In this document: in pieces, positions 61,829 to 64,000 of the stretch | How the letters are laid out: the number at the start of each line of letters is the position of its first letter | Position numbering within the stretch: the stretch's first letter is position 1 | From: Hydractinia symbiolongicarpus | Taxonomy: Eukaryota; Cnidaria; Hydrozoa; Anthoathecata; Hydractiniidae | Assembly (NCBI RefSeq): GCF_029227915.1 | Contig: NC_079886.1 | Location: 2,480,001 to 2,544,000, forward strand | Direction: 5' to 3' | DNA: 64,000 bases | Notes under the pieces: model-generated | What the model saw: the letters and a program-made list of their open reading frames with translations, nothing else | Database searches by the model: none | Told to the model about the DNA's origin: nothing | Translations under genes and position numbers: made by a program

Positions 61829-64000
61829 TAATTTAAAAAATCATTCGGGAAATGAATTTACTCCCTGGGTACTTTCTTTGTATACTTTTGACTATACGGG
61901 CCGAGTCCGGGATTTACGGGAAATCGCGGGTTTTCGTTTGCCGGCGATTAAACTTCTTTTATTTAGCGTCTCATCAAAAATAAAAACATTTTTTGAAAAC
62001 TACAAGTCTCATGCGTTTTAGTGGTGAAAAAATAATTTAAAAAATCATTCGGGAAATGAATTTACTCCCTGGGTACTTTCTTTGTATACTTTTGACTATA
62101 CGGGCCGAGTCCGGGATTTACGGGAAATCGCGGGTTTTCGTTTGCCGGCGATTAAACTTCTTTTATTTAGCGTCTCATCAAAAATGAAAACATTTTTTGA
62201 AAACTACAAGTCTCATGCGTTTTAGTGGTGAAAAAATAATTTAAAAAATCGTTCGGGAAATGAGTTTACTCCCTGGGTACTTTCTTTGTATACTTTTGAC
62301 TATACGGGCCTAGTACGGGATTTACGGGAAATCGCGGGTTTTCGTTTGCCGGCGATTAAACTTCTTTTATTTAGCGTCTCAAAAAAAATGAAATTAATTT
62401 TGAAAACTACAAGTCTCATGCGTTTTAGTGGTGAAAAAATAATTTAAAAAATCGTTCGGGAAATGAATTTACTCGCAGGGTACTTTCTTTGTACACTTTT
62501 GACTATACGGGCCGAGTCCGGGATTTACGGGAAATCGCAGGTTTTCGTTTGCCGGCGATTAAACTTCTTTTATTTAGCGTCTTATCAAAAATGAAAACAT
62601 TTTTGAAAACTACAGGTCTCATGCGTTTTAGTGGTGAAAAAATAATTTAAAAAATCGTTCGGGAAGTGAGTTTACTCCTTGAGTACTTTCTTTGTATACT
62701 TTTGACTATACGGGGCTAGTACCGGATTTACGGGAAATCGCAGGTTTTCGTTTGCCGGCGATTAAACTTCTTTTATTCAGCGTCTTATCAAAATAGAAAA
62801 CATTTTTGAAAACTACAAGTCTCATGCGTTTTAGTGGTGAGAAAATAATTTAAAAAATCGTTTTGAAAATCAGTTTACTCACAGGGTACTTTCTTTGTAT
62901 ACATTCGACTATAGGGGCCAAGCCCGGGATTTACAGGAAAACGCGGGTTTTCCTTTGCCGGCGATTAAACTTCTTTTATTCAGCGTCTCATCAAAAATGA
63001 AAACATTTTTGAGAACTACAAGTCTCATGCGTTTTAGTGGTAAAAAAATAATTTAAAAAATCATTCGAGAAATCAGTTTACTCCCTGGGTACTTTTTTTG
63101 TATACTTTTGACTATACGGGCCGAATACGGGATTTACAGGAAATCACGGGTTTTCGTTTGCCGGCGATTAAACTTCTTTTATTCAGCGTCTTATCAAAAA
63201 TGAAAACATTTTTGAGAACTACAAGTCTCATGCGTTTTAGTGGTGAAAAAATAATTTAAAAAATCATTCGAGAAATCAGTTTACTCCCTGGGTACTTTTT
63301 TTGTATACTTTTGACTATACGGGCCGAATACGGGATTTACAGGAAATCACGGGTTTTCGTTTGCCGGCGATTAAACTTCTTTTATTCAGCGTCTCATCAA
63401 AAATGAAAATAATTTTGAAAACTACAAGTCTCATGCGTTTTAGTGGTGAAAAAATAATTTAAAAAATCATTCGGTAAATCAGTTTACTCCCTGGGTACTT
63501 TTTTTGGGTACTTTTGACTATACGGGCCGAGTACGGGATTTACGGGAAATCACGGGTTTTTGTTTGCCGGCGATTAAACTTCTTTTATTCAGCGTCTCAT
63601 CAAAAATGAAAATAATTTTGAAAACTACAAGTCTCATGCGTTTTAGTGGTGAAAAAATAATTTAAAAAATCATTCGGGAAATCAGTTTACTCCCTGGGTA
63701 CTTTCTTTGTATACTTTTGACTATACGGGCCTAGTACGGGATTTACGGGAAATCGCGGGTTTTCGTTTGCCGGCGATTAAACTTCTTTTATTTAGCGTCT
63801 CATCAAAAATGAAAACATTTTTGAAAACTACAAGTCTCATGCGTTTTAGTGGTGAAAAAATAATTTAAAAAATCGTTCGGAAAATGAGTTTACTCCCTGG
63901 GTACTTTCTTTGTATACTTTTGACTATACGGGCCGAGTACGGGATTTATGGGAAATCGCGGGTTTTCGTTTGCCGGCGATTAAACTTCTTTTATTTAGCG
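61829..64000 (+). repeat. Satellite array to the window edge
   Basis: The first five monomers (61829-62845) repeat 57558-58574. Then come a GTTTTGAAAATC monomer, two GGCCGAATAC monomers in tandem (63049, 63252), and the series already seen from 59184. The array is still running at the last base. Confidence 0.85.

Noticed and set aside
4779-64000. CRISPR array
   Set aside because: The repeated unit is the whole 203 bp with no unique spacers, and subtypes recur in ordered blocks. This is a eukaryotic satellite.
1-64000. Telomeric or subtelomeric identity
   Set aside because: No TTAGGG-like or TTAGG-like tandem tracts are present in the window.

Overview
The window is almost entirely a eukaryotic tandem satellite. 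I see no gene with a recognisable product. A monomer of about 203 bp (mostly 202-204) runs head to tail, always in the same orientation, for about 61 kb, or roughly 300 copies. It fills 1-1731 and 4779-64000, and both window edges lie inside the array. The monomer is AT-rich (about 37% GC by hand count of the copy at 12080-12282) yet rich in CpG. It carries four spaced GGG tracts and several short dyad symmetries. Long open frames in the array are by-products of a stop-poor repeat and are not annotated as genes.

The array has higher-order structure. Monomer subtypes recur in fixed order as blocks of 6, 7 or 8 monomers (about 1.22, 1.42 and 1.62 kb), and these are grouped into super-blocks of 19-21 monomers (about 3.9-4.3 kb). 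The clearest is a 4059-bp unit present 2.3 times at 16201-25540. Others are a 4264/3858-bp tandem pair at 50047-58168, a 1219-bp pair at 14313-16750, a 1421-bp pair at 29943-32784, a 1627-bp pair at 36642-39895 and a 1624-bp pair at 40099-43346. Blocks near 10.9-16.7 kb recur near 33.2-40.1 kb. Chimeric monomers and duplications of 203, 406, 608, 610 and 813 bp mark past unequal exchanges.

The only non-satellite sequence is an island of about 3.05 kb (1732-4778). It lies between six A's and the next TAATTT of a monomer, with no target-site duplication and no loss of satellite phase. One end is CTAG preceded (on the minus strand) by a 7-bp hairpin. A 10-bp inverted repeat, TTGCGAAGCA, is flush with the other end and about 19 bp inside the CTAG end. 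These are Helitron-superfamily features (non-autonomous, because no Rep/helicase frame is present). Nested in it is a MITE of about 0.4 kb with terminal inverted repeats and an 8-9 bp target duplication, most like hAT. The satellite blocks on the two sides of the island are copies of one another.

Organism: an animal-type eukaryotic genome, probably an invertebrate. The phrase GAACCCTGGGGACGAGG at 1871-1887 resembles repeats I associate with cnidarians or sponges, but this is only an impression and I cannot name a species. Higher-order satellite arrays of this kind are typical of centromeric or pericentromeric heterochromatin. That location is inferred, not shown.
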